From: Cyanoderma ruficeps
Taxonomy: Eukaryota > Chordata > Aves > Passeriformes > Timaliidae
Length of the DNA stretch: 64,000 bases
Assembly: GCA_008694505.1 (NCBI GenBank)
Contig: VZDJ01000056.1
Location: 3,104,461 to 3,168,460 of the forward strand
Reading direction: 5' to 3'
Positions 53,130 through 64,000 of this stretch are shown here, piece after piece. Position numbers and translations under genes: made by a program. How positions within the stretch are numbered: position 1 is the first letter of the stretch; every line of letters starts with the position of its first letter. Under the pieces are notes generated by a model. The model made no database searches, had not been told where the DNA came from, and saw only the letters and a list, made by a program, of their open reading frames with translations.

Positions 53130-56100
53130 AAAGGAAAGAAAACAACAACAGTAAATTAAACCTCAGGCTGCTTAGGAAATTTCTGTGGATGAAGGCCTGT
53201 GAGCAGAGGTGCCCTGGCAGAGCACCCCAGTCACCTGAGTACCCTGGTTCATTAGCAAAGGGTTGACATTCCACTTCTTAAAAGATTACAGCTCATTTCT
53301 GTCACTGAGTCGTATTTTTGCTGATATTTACTGCCAGCATGGAGGAGAACTCAAGGCTAAAATCAAAAGTAGCTCACTCTCACCATTAAGTTTAGTGCTC
53401 ATGGCCCAGCCCTCAGGGCTTTGTAACCTGCTCAGATTTTATAGCCCTGTAATGGGACTAACACTGCAGATCGCGTGCATGTAATAGCTGTTTTCCTGGT
53501 ACAGGTTGGCTGGCTGCTTTCCACCTACGGTGCAGTGTTGCACAACTCTTCCTTCCATTAATGTATTCTAGAAAAAAAAAAAAATCAGAAAAAAATCAGG
53601 TGTTGGGCAGATGGGGCATGGGAACAAAGAAGAAGAAAGGATTGTTCCCTTCCACTGATGGTGTGGGATCTAGATTTCTGGGAAAAAGGTGCTGCATGAC
53701 ATGTTTGTACAGCTGCTACGGGTGGGATAAAAAGCTGTCCTCACTTATTGTTTAAGATGAATGGATAGAGGCAGTTAAAACACAACTCTGGCTTTGTGTA
53801 GAGGTGGCCTAGGCAGGTATGGCAACAGCTGATCAAGGCCATTGCTAGGTATAGAAGACTCTACTTGTTTTTCCAAAAATGTGTAGTCTTACACATCCAC
53901 CTGTTTTTTACTCAGAAAACATAATGAAAAAGTACAGTACTCCTCAATTGCGAGAAAGCCCTGAATATTAGCACTGGTAAACTCAGTTAATTTAAGGCTA
54001 AATTTAGAATTAGTGTGGAAAAATAAAGCAAGTGAGGGTGAAATGATTTATCCCCAAGAAAAAAATTATTTTGAAATAATGAGTTCATATGTTTTATCGC
54101 ACATTTGCCTTACTAAATGACTACTTTATTGGTTCTCTCCCCTGCACTGGGGCAGTGCTTCATTATCATAGCATGGAAATTGCTGTCTGACATTATCATG
54201 TGTTGCAAGTGCCTTGCAGAAGTGTCACACAGGATCAATACACTATTAATCACATGCAAAAAATTCAATAGGTACAGTGCACACCACTGACTGGCTGAGT
54301 TCATAAGCTTCGTGAGCTTTAGGGGGTTTACCTTTTTTTATAGCAGGATGAAGGGCATCCCTTAATTGATTTTGATGTGGTTTACTTGTGGTAATAGAAC
54401 TTACTTAATTGACACCAGGGCTTGATAGTGAATTGCAATCCATTCAGAAGCAGACCTTCAGAACTGAAAGCAAAATATAACAATGCTTGTTCCCTTGGTC
54501 AAAAGGTGTATAACTTCAGGGTACAAGGAGGCTGAAAAGTTGAGGATGTGCACAGCTTGTTGAATCTTCTTCAACAGTTGGAAAGCCATCAGCTTGCTAC
54601 ACCACATGGACAGAATGCATTTTCTTAAGGGCCCTCTCATAAGGATAAAGGCCTCAAGAGATGGTGTCACCCAGTAAAGTAATGGTTTTCCACTTTCGCA
54701 GTGGGTGAGCTGGTAGAGCAGAGGGAGTAGGCAGGGGTGGCAGTGGAAAGCTGGTGCCTCTTTCCAGCCTGTTGCCAGTCAGGAGGCTGTGAGCTGGCAC
54801 GCCCAGAGACATAAAATTGGGTCAGCAGTTGGCTTCACGTGAACAAACGCAGGAACTGGTTGTTCTCCTGCACAGAGTTACCAGCACAATGTGCAAAAGA
54901 TGAGCGGTTTCCCCTCCGTCTCTCTGCCTCTGCCAACCCCCCGCTCCTTCCCCTTGGTTGTCTTTGCAAGAAGCAACCCCTGGGCTTGCTTCTCTGAGGA
55001 GGGGACAGAGCAGGAGCACCATGGCTCTCCAGGCAGGACTTGGTTTGGCACTGGGATACAGGAGACACTGTGCCCACAGGGGATTTCAGTAGGACAGAGT
55101 CATAACCGGTGTGACTCAGTGTGCCAGACCTCTACTTCACTGCATCCCATGCTCTTCCCTACTGACTGCCACGACGGCCCTGTGCCATCTCCCTGGGGAA
55201 TCAGGCTTCATCCCTGAGGCTGGGGAGCATCGTCCTTGCTTCAGCCCCTGTTTAGGGTCAGGCTCATGTTTCAGCTGAAATCCATTGGAATTTGTGGGTA
55301 TTCATTTTCCTCCTTTCCACCCCACACAATGGAAAAGGAGTTTTTCATTTCCTCCTGAACTGGGTTTAGTTGTAACTGCTTTGTTCTTTGACACAAATAA
55401 GTAGAACAAAATGAGCATCTAGAGTATTATGTGACTGCAGATTTTCTGCTGCTGAAATCTGAGCAAAGATGCAGAATTTTATAACAGCTCAGTGCTGTGA
55501 CATGGTGCCTATTTGAAGCATTTAAAGAGCATGAATGGAAACAGCAGCAAGAAAAAAAAGCATGTAGGGAAAAAAGATATCTTTTGTCCAGACCGCAAAC
55601 CGATGAAAAAGAAATTGCATTAATCCCTGGGCTTTTCTTTCAGAGTAGGCTTCAGCTTTATGAAGAAGTTCATTTTCCTCCTAGAAAATTTTCAGTAGCA
55701 GATTTTCCAGTCAATCTTAGAAGACTAAAAAAAGCATCACAGTGAAAGAAAAGGAAATTATGAAGAAGTGAGAAGGAAGATGGAGAAAGCTGGAGCAAAA
55801 GCTGAGAAAGAAGAAAGGACAAATGGATTCAAGGGTTTAAATAATAGCCTAAACTCAGGAGAAAGTATACAGAAAAAGTGGAGTCCATTGAAGACAGAAC
55901 AGTGAGCTGTGGTTCAGGGAATTTTTAGAGGCACTTTTTAAGAGGAGGAGAGGCAGTATGTGTTGTAAAGGGAGTGGTATTGTTTTTCAGAAATCATAGG
56001 TATCTTGTTCAATGAAGCAGAATGAACTTGGATATGAATTAGGGACAATAAGTGAAGTCAGCTGCACCTTGGATACTGGTGGGGCCATGTGAGCTGGGAG

Positions 56101-59100
56101 ACATAAAGGCTTTTTTTCCTCCAGATCAGAAAGACTTGCACGAAAGCCATGAGTTTGATCAAGGGGCTGTTTATTTTAATCATGTATCGATTGGCTTAAC
56201 CACACTGCCCTGGGAGGGAGGGAGAGCTGTCAACATCAAGAATTAGAGCTTTCAAAGTACCAAGTAATCCTAGAAAATGAGCCAAACATAATAAATGCAG
56301 TTTTATTTGGGACCTGATCCTACTACTGTTGAAATCAATAGCAGTTTTTCTATTGCCCTCCATGAAAGTGGAAGCTGCTTATTTGAAGACCAGCTCTGAT
56401 CCAGCAATCGGGGCATCTAATTTTGGAATATTCATTAATGTGAATGCAAAATAATTATACTTTTTTAAAAGAGCCAACCCACAAATAGATTGGCAGTTCT
56501 AGGGAAGCTCAGTTTTTAAAGGAATGTTGACTTCAATTTGCAGGATAAATTACAGAAAAATAAGAGAGATTGCAACGTCTAAAGAGGCAGTGAGCTTAAA
56601 CGGGGTTAGAAAAATTAATTACAGTGTGGTAAACTGATGCCTTTCCAAAGTCATTGAGGCAGAAAAAGATGAGAGAGCCCTGAGAAGCTTGAGATATACA
56701 GTCTGCACAGGCTGAACTTAGTAGAGAAGGGTCCTTGAAAGCACAAGTAATGATGATACACATCATACTGCAAAAATAGTCCATAAAATCAGTGGTACAG
56801 CCATAGAGTCATTCTTCAAGTAGCATTCCCATCAAGGTCAAAGACACCCTGAATGTGCACTTTGCTTTTAGTTTTCTAACAAAAACGAGGCTAGGAAAAA
56901 ACACATTCAGATACCATTCTGGTCAACAATTATGTTGAATCCTTAATCTAAGTTTATATGCATTGGCCAAAAAAGAAGTATCTGCTTTGCTGTGGTTTCT
57001 GGTGTTCAAATGCAAGACAGGGCGTGCATTTTAGCATGTGTAAATATTTACAAACACATATCTGTGGGTATAGACAGACTTTGATTTTCCCATTTCCATC
57101 AGCATTTGGAAAAACACAGTTTGAAAGATTTGATTTTTAGTGACTATTAAATGAGGTGGCATCCACATCCACAATGGATTTGTCCTCAAGCCTCCTCCTG
57201 GAAGGTGTTGCTGTGCATTGGTTGCTTGTCATCGGCTGTAAGAAGCTTGGAGCGGATCATTACTGTAATCCCAAAGCAAAAACTGAACACAGTGTATTTT
57301 CAGATGTGTAATCCATGGGTTGTCTGTCAAAAAAAGTCAGTGGTTCAGCAGTACTGGGAGTTATTTCTGTTCTGACAACCAGCAGGTCCTGGCTGGGCTG
57401 ACAGCCTTCCCTCGTGGGCATTGCTCACCATCTGCCCCCTCTGTGCAGCGCCTCCCCCTTCCTCTACCCCTCATTTTTTTGCATGTTATGAGGGATTACA
57501 TTTCAATGCCAGTATTTTTTTAAAGGGTATGGGTTATCTGAGGTGCAGGCTCTATGTGTGAAGATCTGATAGCTGTAGCCCAGGGGATGGCCCAAGCCGA
57601 GCTGGCTGTGAAAGCACTCCTCTTATGGCTGGTCTCATGGTATTTTCAACTGTGCACCAAAGACTGATCAGTTATGGAGGGCAGCAAGAGAGCCTGGGTT
57701 ATTGCAGGGTATTTCCCCTGAGGAAATTTGTGCAAGGGACGGACACGTGACTCTCCTGTGGAAGGGCCTCCTGGCCGCACCAACAAGCAGATACTTGAGA
57801 AGTGCAAAGTGCCCTTTGATCCCTTGCTTCTATTTTTCCATATTTTACCAGCATTGATTTGATAATTGATTACTCCATCCTCAGTTAATGAGGGTTTGTA
57901 CCAGTGCATGTGAGAGCAGTTCTGGGCCTGACCCAGTCTGAATTTTTTTCTCCCCTTGCTTTCGGATCAGGCTCTTGCAGTGTGACTGGGCTCAGCCTAG
58001 GGGCACACCATAAATAGCAGGCTTGACTGCTGCTTTTTATTTATCCATATTGAGTTCATCAGATGAAGCCAAAGCTTCCGGGGGCCATCTGAAGCTTCCT
58101 GGAGGGGGTACTCTCACAGTCAGATGTGGCTCCTGGAAGGCAGACGTGTGTCTCTGGGAAGCAGACATATGCCTCAGACTTGGATCGCTCCTTTTGGACT
58201 GTGTGGTTTTAAGAGCATTTTTTCACAATATATTTCCTTGGGGGAATCTGATGGACTTAGATCTCGGATACCATCCCCACTAAGTGATACAGTAAAAATA
58301 ACCTATTATTCTCTGGTTCTGACCTGGGCGGTGACAACATATTGTTTCAGCATCTCTGTCAGACTATTTCCCTTAAGAGCCATTTTAGCCTCACCCAGTG
58401 GGACATAGCTAAAGGAAATGAAACTCCAACCCCATTAAGGAAAAAGACAATGCCTTTCACTAAACAAACTTACTTTTCTTGGCTTTTCTTCGCCAGGGAG
58501 AATCGCCCGTACCCCCCACCCTTGCAGCCTTTGTAGACAGTTCCTGTAATTGGGAATGGCTGGGTGGACACCAATGGTTGGCAGCAAAGGGGGATAAATC
58601 CAACATCCCTTGAACGTGACATGGGCTGGGACCACAGTCCCAGGTGGCTGCTTAGCGACAGTTCCTGTGGTACTGGTGGACTGTACGTGCCTGCCAGCCA
58701 CAGCTGCCGGCCCTGCAGACACAATCGGGATTTTTAGCAAGCCTATACACAGTAGAACTGGACTGTTACTAATTTTGGGCAAGCCTCGGATAGGTGGTGT
58801 GCCTCACTATTCAGAGCTGGTTACTTGCACCAAAGTTGTGGTGGCTCATCTCCTGCCACCCGTACAGTGAAACAACCCCAAAAGCAAGCATGACCTTGAG
58901 GGTTCATGGACTAAGGGAGAGATCATACTCTGTCATCACTGTCCACCATAGGCTGAAGCAAAATTTATGCTTACTAACTAGGTTTTCAAGCACAGCCATT
59001 AATTTGGGGTATTCTGAGACAAATTTGAAATCCCTTTTTATAATGCAGTTCCACTCAATTACAAAGAAAGAGTCTGGAAAGGGACCATTTCACATTTTGT

Positions 59101-59293
59101 GCGTGGGTAATTGGGAGAAACCCCAGAGTGATCACCTTGTCCCAGGGAGAGTCAGGGTTTACAGAATGCTATCAACTGCTCAGCCTTGTAAACTCTGGGT
59201 AGAACTGACTAACACCTGGGTCAAAGTAAATCCGCAGGCAAGAGGATTACAGCTGGCAGAAAAATAAAGAACTCTGTGTCACGAGATAAAAGT

Positions 59294-59315
59294 AGATTGC
59301 AAAAAATTGCAATCT
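59294..59315. repeat. Short perfect hairpin with paired ATTGCAA motifs
   Basis: AGATTGCAA and TTGCAATCT form a perfect 9-bp inverted repeat with a 4-nt AAAA loop. Each arm contains a C/EBP-like ATTGCAA. Could be a paired binding site or chance in AT-rich intron. Confidence 0.6.
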
Positions 59316-59861
59316 TGAAGTTTTTAATCTTCGAGGTGGCTAATGCTGCAGGTCCCCTTAGGTTTTTTTACATAAGGGGAGCCTGTGTTCCCAGTGTTCT
59401 TTTTCGGGGTATTTGCAGTATCAGTCTCCATGGGGAGCAGTTAAGCTCCTATTTCAAACGTAATCCTGCAGGGGTCTATAAATCTATATATCTCTGTGCC
59501 CTCTTAAGCAGGTTTATGGCTGTCCCACCAGTTCACCAAAAAATTGTGTGAAAAATAAGAGCATACCCTAAACACTAGGTGTCAACCTCTCTCTTTTGCA
59601 TGCTTTCTCCCTCTGTTGATGAGTGTTTCAATAACCCCTGTGAAGAACAGCTTCCATGAGACGATCCAAATGCCCTCCATTCCTCAGCCCAGAATAGCCT
59701 GTTGCCTGATGGTTATGACATGCTCCTGCAAGATGAAAGATAGGGATTCAAGCAGCACAAATAGCAAAAGAAAGCAAAAATGAGCTTTCTCCATACCTGG
59801 TATCTGTTGCAGTGAGAGCAGGACATCAACCACGTCTTTGAAGAAAAGCAGTTGTGTCCAC

Positions 59862-59880
59862 TTTTTTTTTTTTTTTTTTT
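59862..59880 (+). repeat. Poly-T run
   Basis: Uninterrupted run of about 19 T in intron 1, flanked by pyrimidine-rich sequence. No retroposon body is recognised next to it. Confidence 0.9.
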
Positions 59881-61806
59881 CCTCTCTCCCTTAAGAGAGG
59901 CTCCAGGGGTTTATGCAGGATGGTGCCTGTTTGGGGTTTGGTGTGAGATGCAGATATCTCAGGGAGGTTATGGTTGCTGCAAATCCCTTTTAGAGGCACC
60001 TCTATTAATCTCCATTCATGACACAACTCAAGTTAGCTACTGTGAATTAAGCCCCAAAAGCAACTAAGTCCTAAAGGCTGTTACAGAGCTGGCCCTACAA
60101 CTTTTCATTCCATTACTGCTTTATCTCATACCATGTCTGTAACAGTGACCAACAGGACATAATTTAGTGGAATATGTCCTGCCTTCATCCCCCTGCAGTG
60201 GTGATGGCCCATCACCGCATGATTCAGTTTCTCCTTCTGTGAGCTCTCTCTGCTGTTGATCAGCAGGTATTGCAGTGCTCGTGTCACCCAGTGCACTCAC
60301 CAGTGGCCTTGTTTAAAAACCAGTAGAAAGTCATAATGATTAACATTGTGGAGATTAAAGTCCCTCTTTAGATCACGGCCTGATAGGCAGCTGCTGTCGC
60401 AGTGCCTGCTTTGCACAGGCCACCAATGTGCCAGTGGGGCGAGCGTGGAGCTGCTGTGCTTTGTGGCAGTGCTAGCCCTCCGTGGGTTCACTCAGCGTGG
60501 TGAATGGAAAGCATTACAGGTACAGTGATGCATATCTATCTCAAAATCATGTTCAGATTAAAAACTTCCTGCAGAGCTAATGTCAGCTCAGTCTTCGGGT
60601 CACTGCCACGAGCTCAATCAGGTTAGAGATCAAAACCACTACGCAGGTACGGGGGAGGCTGGCAGCTATCAAATGGGATAATCTGCAGCATGATTTTTTA
60701 GTGACTGCACACATAATGACATGTATAAGCAGCGAATGGTTGTGGTCTGGAATAACCTTGCTGGTTTGCCTGGTTCTGGTAAAAATTTCAGTATCAACAC
60801 ACTGTGCAAAAGTAATTGGTCAGATCCAGCTGAAGTCACTTGAGTTATGTGGGGAATGAATTGGCTGCATATGCCTGAGGTCTCAGTTAACGTGAAAGCT
60901 ACAAGTTACTCCTAAATTGTTTTCATTAAAAAATTTTGGTTAAAAAGGCACTTGTTAGAAAAATTCTTTGCTATTATTTTTGAAAGTGTATGATTTTGAT
61001 AAGTTATATATATAAATTATAAATAATAAACCAACTATGATTCAATATGACTCATGCCACTGACTTTTTAATTAACTAAGGAACCATCATTCTCAGCAAA
61101 TTGTTCCATCGCATAGGTATGCATTTCATTGTAATTGAATATAAAGTCTTCTTTTTGTCCCTTTATTGGTGTCAAGGGAAAACAATGCAGTTATGAAAAT
61201 GGAATAAACTGAAAAGATTCCTTCAGTTCCTGCAGGCTGATTAGAACAAATGACTTTCCATTGCAGTTTTTATGAATTTATAGTTTTCTGAAAGGTTTGT
61301 AGTACTTCAGGGAATGGAAATTGCAGGCAATAAATAATATAGGATCGCTCAGGTTATTGGGAAGTAGAAGAATGGATTTTGTCTGGAAAGGTGATATTTA
61401 CTATTCTGTATTTCATATAAATGTTTTAGAAGGAACAAGACACAGTGATTTGTGCTTTATTTTGGGCATGGAAGCAGCATTAGACGCTTGCCCAGGAGCA
61501 CCACGTGCAGGAGCTGGCACGAGGAGTGCTCCTGGGGCACCCCTTCCCTGCAGGCAGCAGGTCAGCAGCAAGCAGTGCCAGAGCTTCTGCACTGCTCTGG
61601 CTGCAGACAGGTGACCAGTCAGTCATGGGGACTTTGTCTCTCCTGGTCAGTGGAGTCATCAGATGTATTTTCCTATCTCAGCTTCATAAACAGCACTGTT
61701 TTGTATGGAATGGGTTTGCCTGAACTGTTCTTGCAGTGTTAGAGAGCTCAGCTGGAAAAAACTGTTTAATATACCCCTCTTTTTTTTTCTCTCTTTTTCT
61801 GTGTAG

Positions 61807-62046
61807 AAAGCAGAAATATGGCAACAAAGGAAAAGCTTCAGTGCTTGAAAGATTTCCACAAGGACATCCTCAAACCTTCCCCCGGCAAGAGCCCGGGGAC
61901 ACGGCCTGAGGATGAGGCTGAGGGAAAGCCACCCCAGCGGGAGAAGTGGGCGAGCAAGATCGACTTCCTGCTGTCCGTGGCGGGTGGATTTATTGGTTTA
62001 GGCAACGTCTGGCGGTTCCCGTATCTCTGCTACAAAAATGGCGGAG
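61807..62046 (+). CDS. SLC6A6: Taurine transporter TauT, exon with standard start codon (coding from 61818)
   Basis: SLC6A6 imports taurine with Na+ and Cl- across the plasma membrane. The exon starts after a long pyrimidine tract (…TTTTTCTGTGTAG). Its ATG at 61818 has A at -3 and G at +4, a good Kozak context. It codes for residues 1-76 and one base of codon 77, ending GGAG|GTGAGT. The first 44 residues are the cytosolic tail, starting [20 protein letters not shown] as in mammalian TauT. Residues about 48-76 form TM1 with the SLC6 signature [10 protein letters not shown]. By alignment with LeuT, Gly56, Phe58, Ile59 and Asn63 line the Na+ sites, and Arg66 is the extracellular-gate arginine. 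The frame read past the donor ends at 62198 and is intron. The acceptor phase (two bases completing a codon) also allows an upstream in-frame extension. Confidence 0.97.
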
Positions 62047-62643
62047 GTGAGTTTTTATTCCATGCTCAGGAATCAGCCTCTCTGCCCTGCGCTCGCTGTT
62101 TTTCAGTGCCTTCATCCAGTTTTTCAGAGGACAGTTCATACACCTGTTTTCTGCCTCCCTCACCAGTCTTCAGGAGAGATCGTTTCATTGCTGAATAGTT
62201 TTTATTAAAACTTTATTAGGGGAAAAAATCCAGCAATTTCAAATGTTGTACTATTGAACTTTTCCTGCTCTTTTACTTCTGCTATATCTGAGTCTGAGTT
62301 TTAACCAAAAGATATGCTATTAATATAGACCAGTAGGATTTCAGGCCAGAGGATTTCAGAATAAGAGCAGTCTGAGCCATATGAAAGTATTGTGTGCCTA
62401 ACAATCTGCCATTGTTATTGGAGATATTCACTTGAAAGAGGTAAGAAAGTGCCCTTTCCAGCCTACACTTATCCTTTTTGCTGAGAAAATGAGCAAAAAT
62501 ACCCCAGAATAAGATTATTGTATAGTGATATTAAAGTATCAAATATCTTCCTTTATTTATATGTGCCTGTTGCAGCTTTTTTGAAGATCTTGTATAAGTT
62601 CATTCATTTCATCTCATTCTGTACTATTGTATTTTCTCAACAG
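62047..62643 (+). other. SLC6A6: SLC6A6 intron 2
   Basis: 597 bp from donor GTGAGT to acceptor TTTTCTCAACAG. AT-rich with no feature of note. It splits the third Gly codon of the NGGG motif after its first base. Confidence 0.95.
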
Positions 62644-62778
62644 GTGCATTTCTTATACCTTATTTCATTTTCCTGTTTGGGGGAGGTCTTCCTGTGTTTT
62701 TCCTGGAGGTGGTGCTAGGACAGTATACCTCCGAAGGTGGAATTACATGCTGGGAAAAGATCTGCCCTATTTTCACTG
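62644..62778 (+). CDS. SLC6A6: Taurine transporter TauT, TM2 exon
   Basis: 135 nt, from the acceptor at 62643 to donor ACTG|GTTAGT, phase 1 at both ends. It codes for residues 77-121 and one base of codon 122. The peptide [20 protein letters not shown] forms TM2, followed by [20 protein letters not shown], which contains the SLC6-conserved GQY-S motif and leads into the next helix. It joins the previous exon without a frame change (G|GT GCA TTT). Differences from mammalian TauT are conservative (for example EVVLG for EIIIG). The remaining exons, TM3 to TM12, lie beyond the window. Confidence 0.97.
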
Positions 62779-64000
62779 GTTAGTACATCTCATTGCACTT
62801 TACTGCTTAAAGACCCCTTTGTAAACTATATGTAGCATCACCATTCCCCTCATGTCCATTAACTCAGTTATTTGCCATATTAATTAAATGTATGGTATTG
62901 GTTCCTGGAAAGATAGAAGTCAGAGAGTCTGAAGGACAGAGTGAGGTATTGATTTTGATGCTATCAGCTTGTTAACTGGTGAAACTGCCAATAACCAAGA
63001 AAGAAATTGCATATTATGCCTTTTAAGGCAATTGCACAATTTCGTTTACAGGTATCAGAGAAAGCGTTGTCTTGGTAGCCTAGATGGCATTAATGAAATC
63101 ATCTTTGAAATGTTATTTTGGTCTGGAAATCAAAATCCCTCTTCCATGTGCAAGCTTATCATTGGCATCATCCATCTGCTACTGATACAGTCAAAACCTG
63201 GACAGCATTTTTTGGTGGGATTCAGGAATAGGGCTTTGGTCATAACTGGGCAGGTCCTGGCAAATGTTGGTCTGATGTTATCAAAGGGCCTTTCCCTGCT
63301 CAATACTCACAGGAACAGTATGAAGGCTGCTCTGGAAGTTAACTAGAAGGAAAAATGAAAGATAGGTTAGAAAAATGACAGATGATGCCTGTCTTGTGTG
63401 TAGATAGCCCTTTACAGCCGGACAGCACAAGCAGAATCTTTTGAAATAACTACACTCAACATGTGGCCCTGTTCAAATCCCATTTGGAAAGAGTGGGCGC
63501 TTCATACTGGCATGTCTCTAGCTCTGCCACTGTTGCTGTTCTAGGCATCTCTCTCCCCTGATGTCACCCCAAGCAGAAGTGGGGGTTTTCTCTGAGGCTC
63601 ACCCTCCCACCTAGTACTCAAAATGCTGCTGAAGCTGATGTAATTGTGCTGCTTTAGCTTAATTTTCTTCCTCCTCCTCCCACTTTTGTGAAAACTTTTT
63701 TTTTCTTTTTGAGGAGGAGGAAGAAGGAATGTTCCTTGTTTAAATAGCAATCTCCCAGGCATCCATAAAGAGAAAGTGTAGCTAATGTGACTAGCTGCAT
63801 ATGCTGAAAGAAATGCAGATGCACAGAATAAATAGCACTTTGCTTGTTTCCATCTGACATGAAAATAATCTTTGGTGATAAAGACTCCTGCTGCAACAAG
63901 GTTTTAAACTGTAAAATATAAGGCAGGTATCCCAAGTGCTGGAATATCTATCAGAGTGATGTTAAAGGGAGCCTCACAGATTCCTGTAAGATACAGCTCT
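62779..64000 (+). other. SLC6A6: SLC6A6 intron 3 (partial)
   Basis: Starts at the donor GTTAGT and runs off the window. I searched for the next exon, which should start by completing a Gly codon and go on IGYAS-like, and did not find it. The open frame at 62969-63346 has no transporter sequence. The only local structure is an inverted repeat at 63665-63725. Confidence 0.85.
63665..63725. repeat. Perfect 15-bp pyrimidine/purine inverted repeat
   Basis: TTCTTCCTCCTCCTC (63665-63679) is the exact reverse complement of GAGGAGGAGGAAGAA (63711-63725), with a 31-nt T-rich loop. A stem of this kind can form in RNA or as a cruciform, and each arm is a strand-asymmetric homopurine/homopyrimidine tract. 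No known gene product is implied. Confidence 0.8.

Larger units (their letters stand above)
38104..61806 (+). other. SLC6A6: SLC6A6 intron 1 (about 23.7 kb)
   Basis: Runs from the donor GTACCA at 38104 to the strong acceptor CTCTTTTTCTGTGTAG ending at 61806. It contains two in-phase candidate exons (42522-42557 and 45065-45130), a CR1 fragment (about 50125-50300), a possible ancient CR1/L3-like fragment (about 45930-46200), a poly-T assembly gap, a CCAA repeat and several inverted repeats. Open frames of up to about 157 codons in it (47307-47762, 58794-59267 and others) show no recognisable domains. Outside the listed features I see nothing else. Confidence 0.65.

Noticed and set aside
58794..59267. 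157-codon frame in intron 1
   Set aside because: No recognisable domain and no exon borders. Treated as chance.
59230..59560. Possible LTR around AAAAATAAAGAACTCTGTGTCACGAGATA
   Set aside because: The polyadenylation-like motif resembles an LTR, but I found no TG/CA borders or matching target-site duplication.
62047..62198. Continuation of the first SLC6A6 coding frame beyond the donor
   Set aside because: The conserved SLC6 sequence stops exactly at GGAG|GTGAGT and resumes at 62644, so these codons are intron.
63051..63346. Candidate next SLC6A6 exon after the CAG at 63051
   Set aside because: The reading does not match the expected TM3 sequence of TauT, so the next exon must lie beyond the window.

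Overview
The window looks like bird nuclear genomic DNA. The evidence is a CR1 LINE 3' end of the usual avian form (about 50125-50300), a short solo LTR, a GC-rich CpG-island promoter in AT-richer surroundings, and vertebrate-type exons with GT/AG splice sites. No species can be named from this sequence. Almost all of the 64 kb is non-coding. The only gene I can identify firmly is the 5' part of SLC6A6, the Na+/Cl--dependent taurine transporter TauT, on the + strand. It enters in the middle of the window and runs off the right end.

Layout. Positions 1 to about 37000 are intergenic or regulatory sequence with no recognisable gene. This part holds a CpG-dense segment with good splice sites and palindromes (2566-2731), an orphan CpG island (about 6860-7345), a complete solo LTR with a 6-bp target-site duplication (11437-11785), a small CpG-rich patch (about 31000-31275) and an ATT microsatellite (35850-35890). 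A CpG island at about 37000-38360 is the likely SLC6A6 promoter. It has a TATA box at 37986-37993, an Inr-like start near 38021, GC boxes, a consensus tonicity element (TonE) at 37904-37915, and a short 5' UTR exon ending at a donor at 38103/38104. About 23.7 kb of first intron follows. The exon holding the standard start codon begins at 61807 (ATG at 61818, coding to 62046). The next coding exon is 62644-62778. Intron 3 fills the rest.

The most interesting observation lies inside the first intron. Two short segments with good splice signals, 42522-42557 (36 nt) and 45065-45130 (66 nt), are both in the splice phase of the acceptor before the standard start codon. Joined to it, they give an open reading frame that runs without a stop into MATKEK. 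In such a transcript the first AUG would be at 45076, which would add 22 acidic and proline-containing residues to the N-terminus of TauT. A third possible piece, an alternative first exon ending at 38707 with an ATG at 38677, has the same phase. This is a prediction from sequence alone and needs transcript evidence.

The long open frames in and beside the CpG island (for example 36439-37524 and both strands of 37000-38500) are best explained by GC-rich sequence with few stop codons. I do not annotate them as genes.
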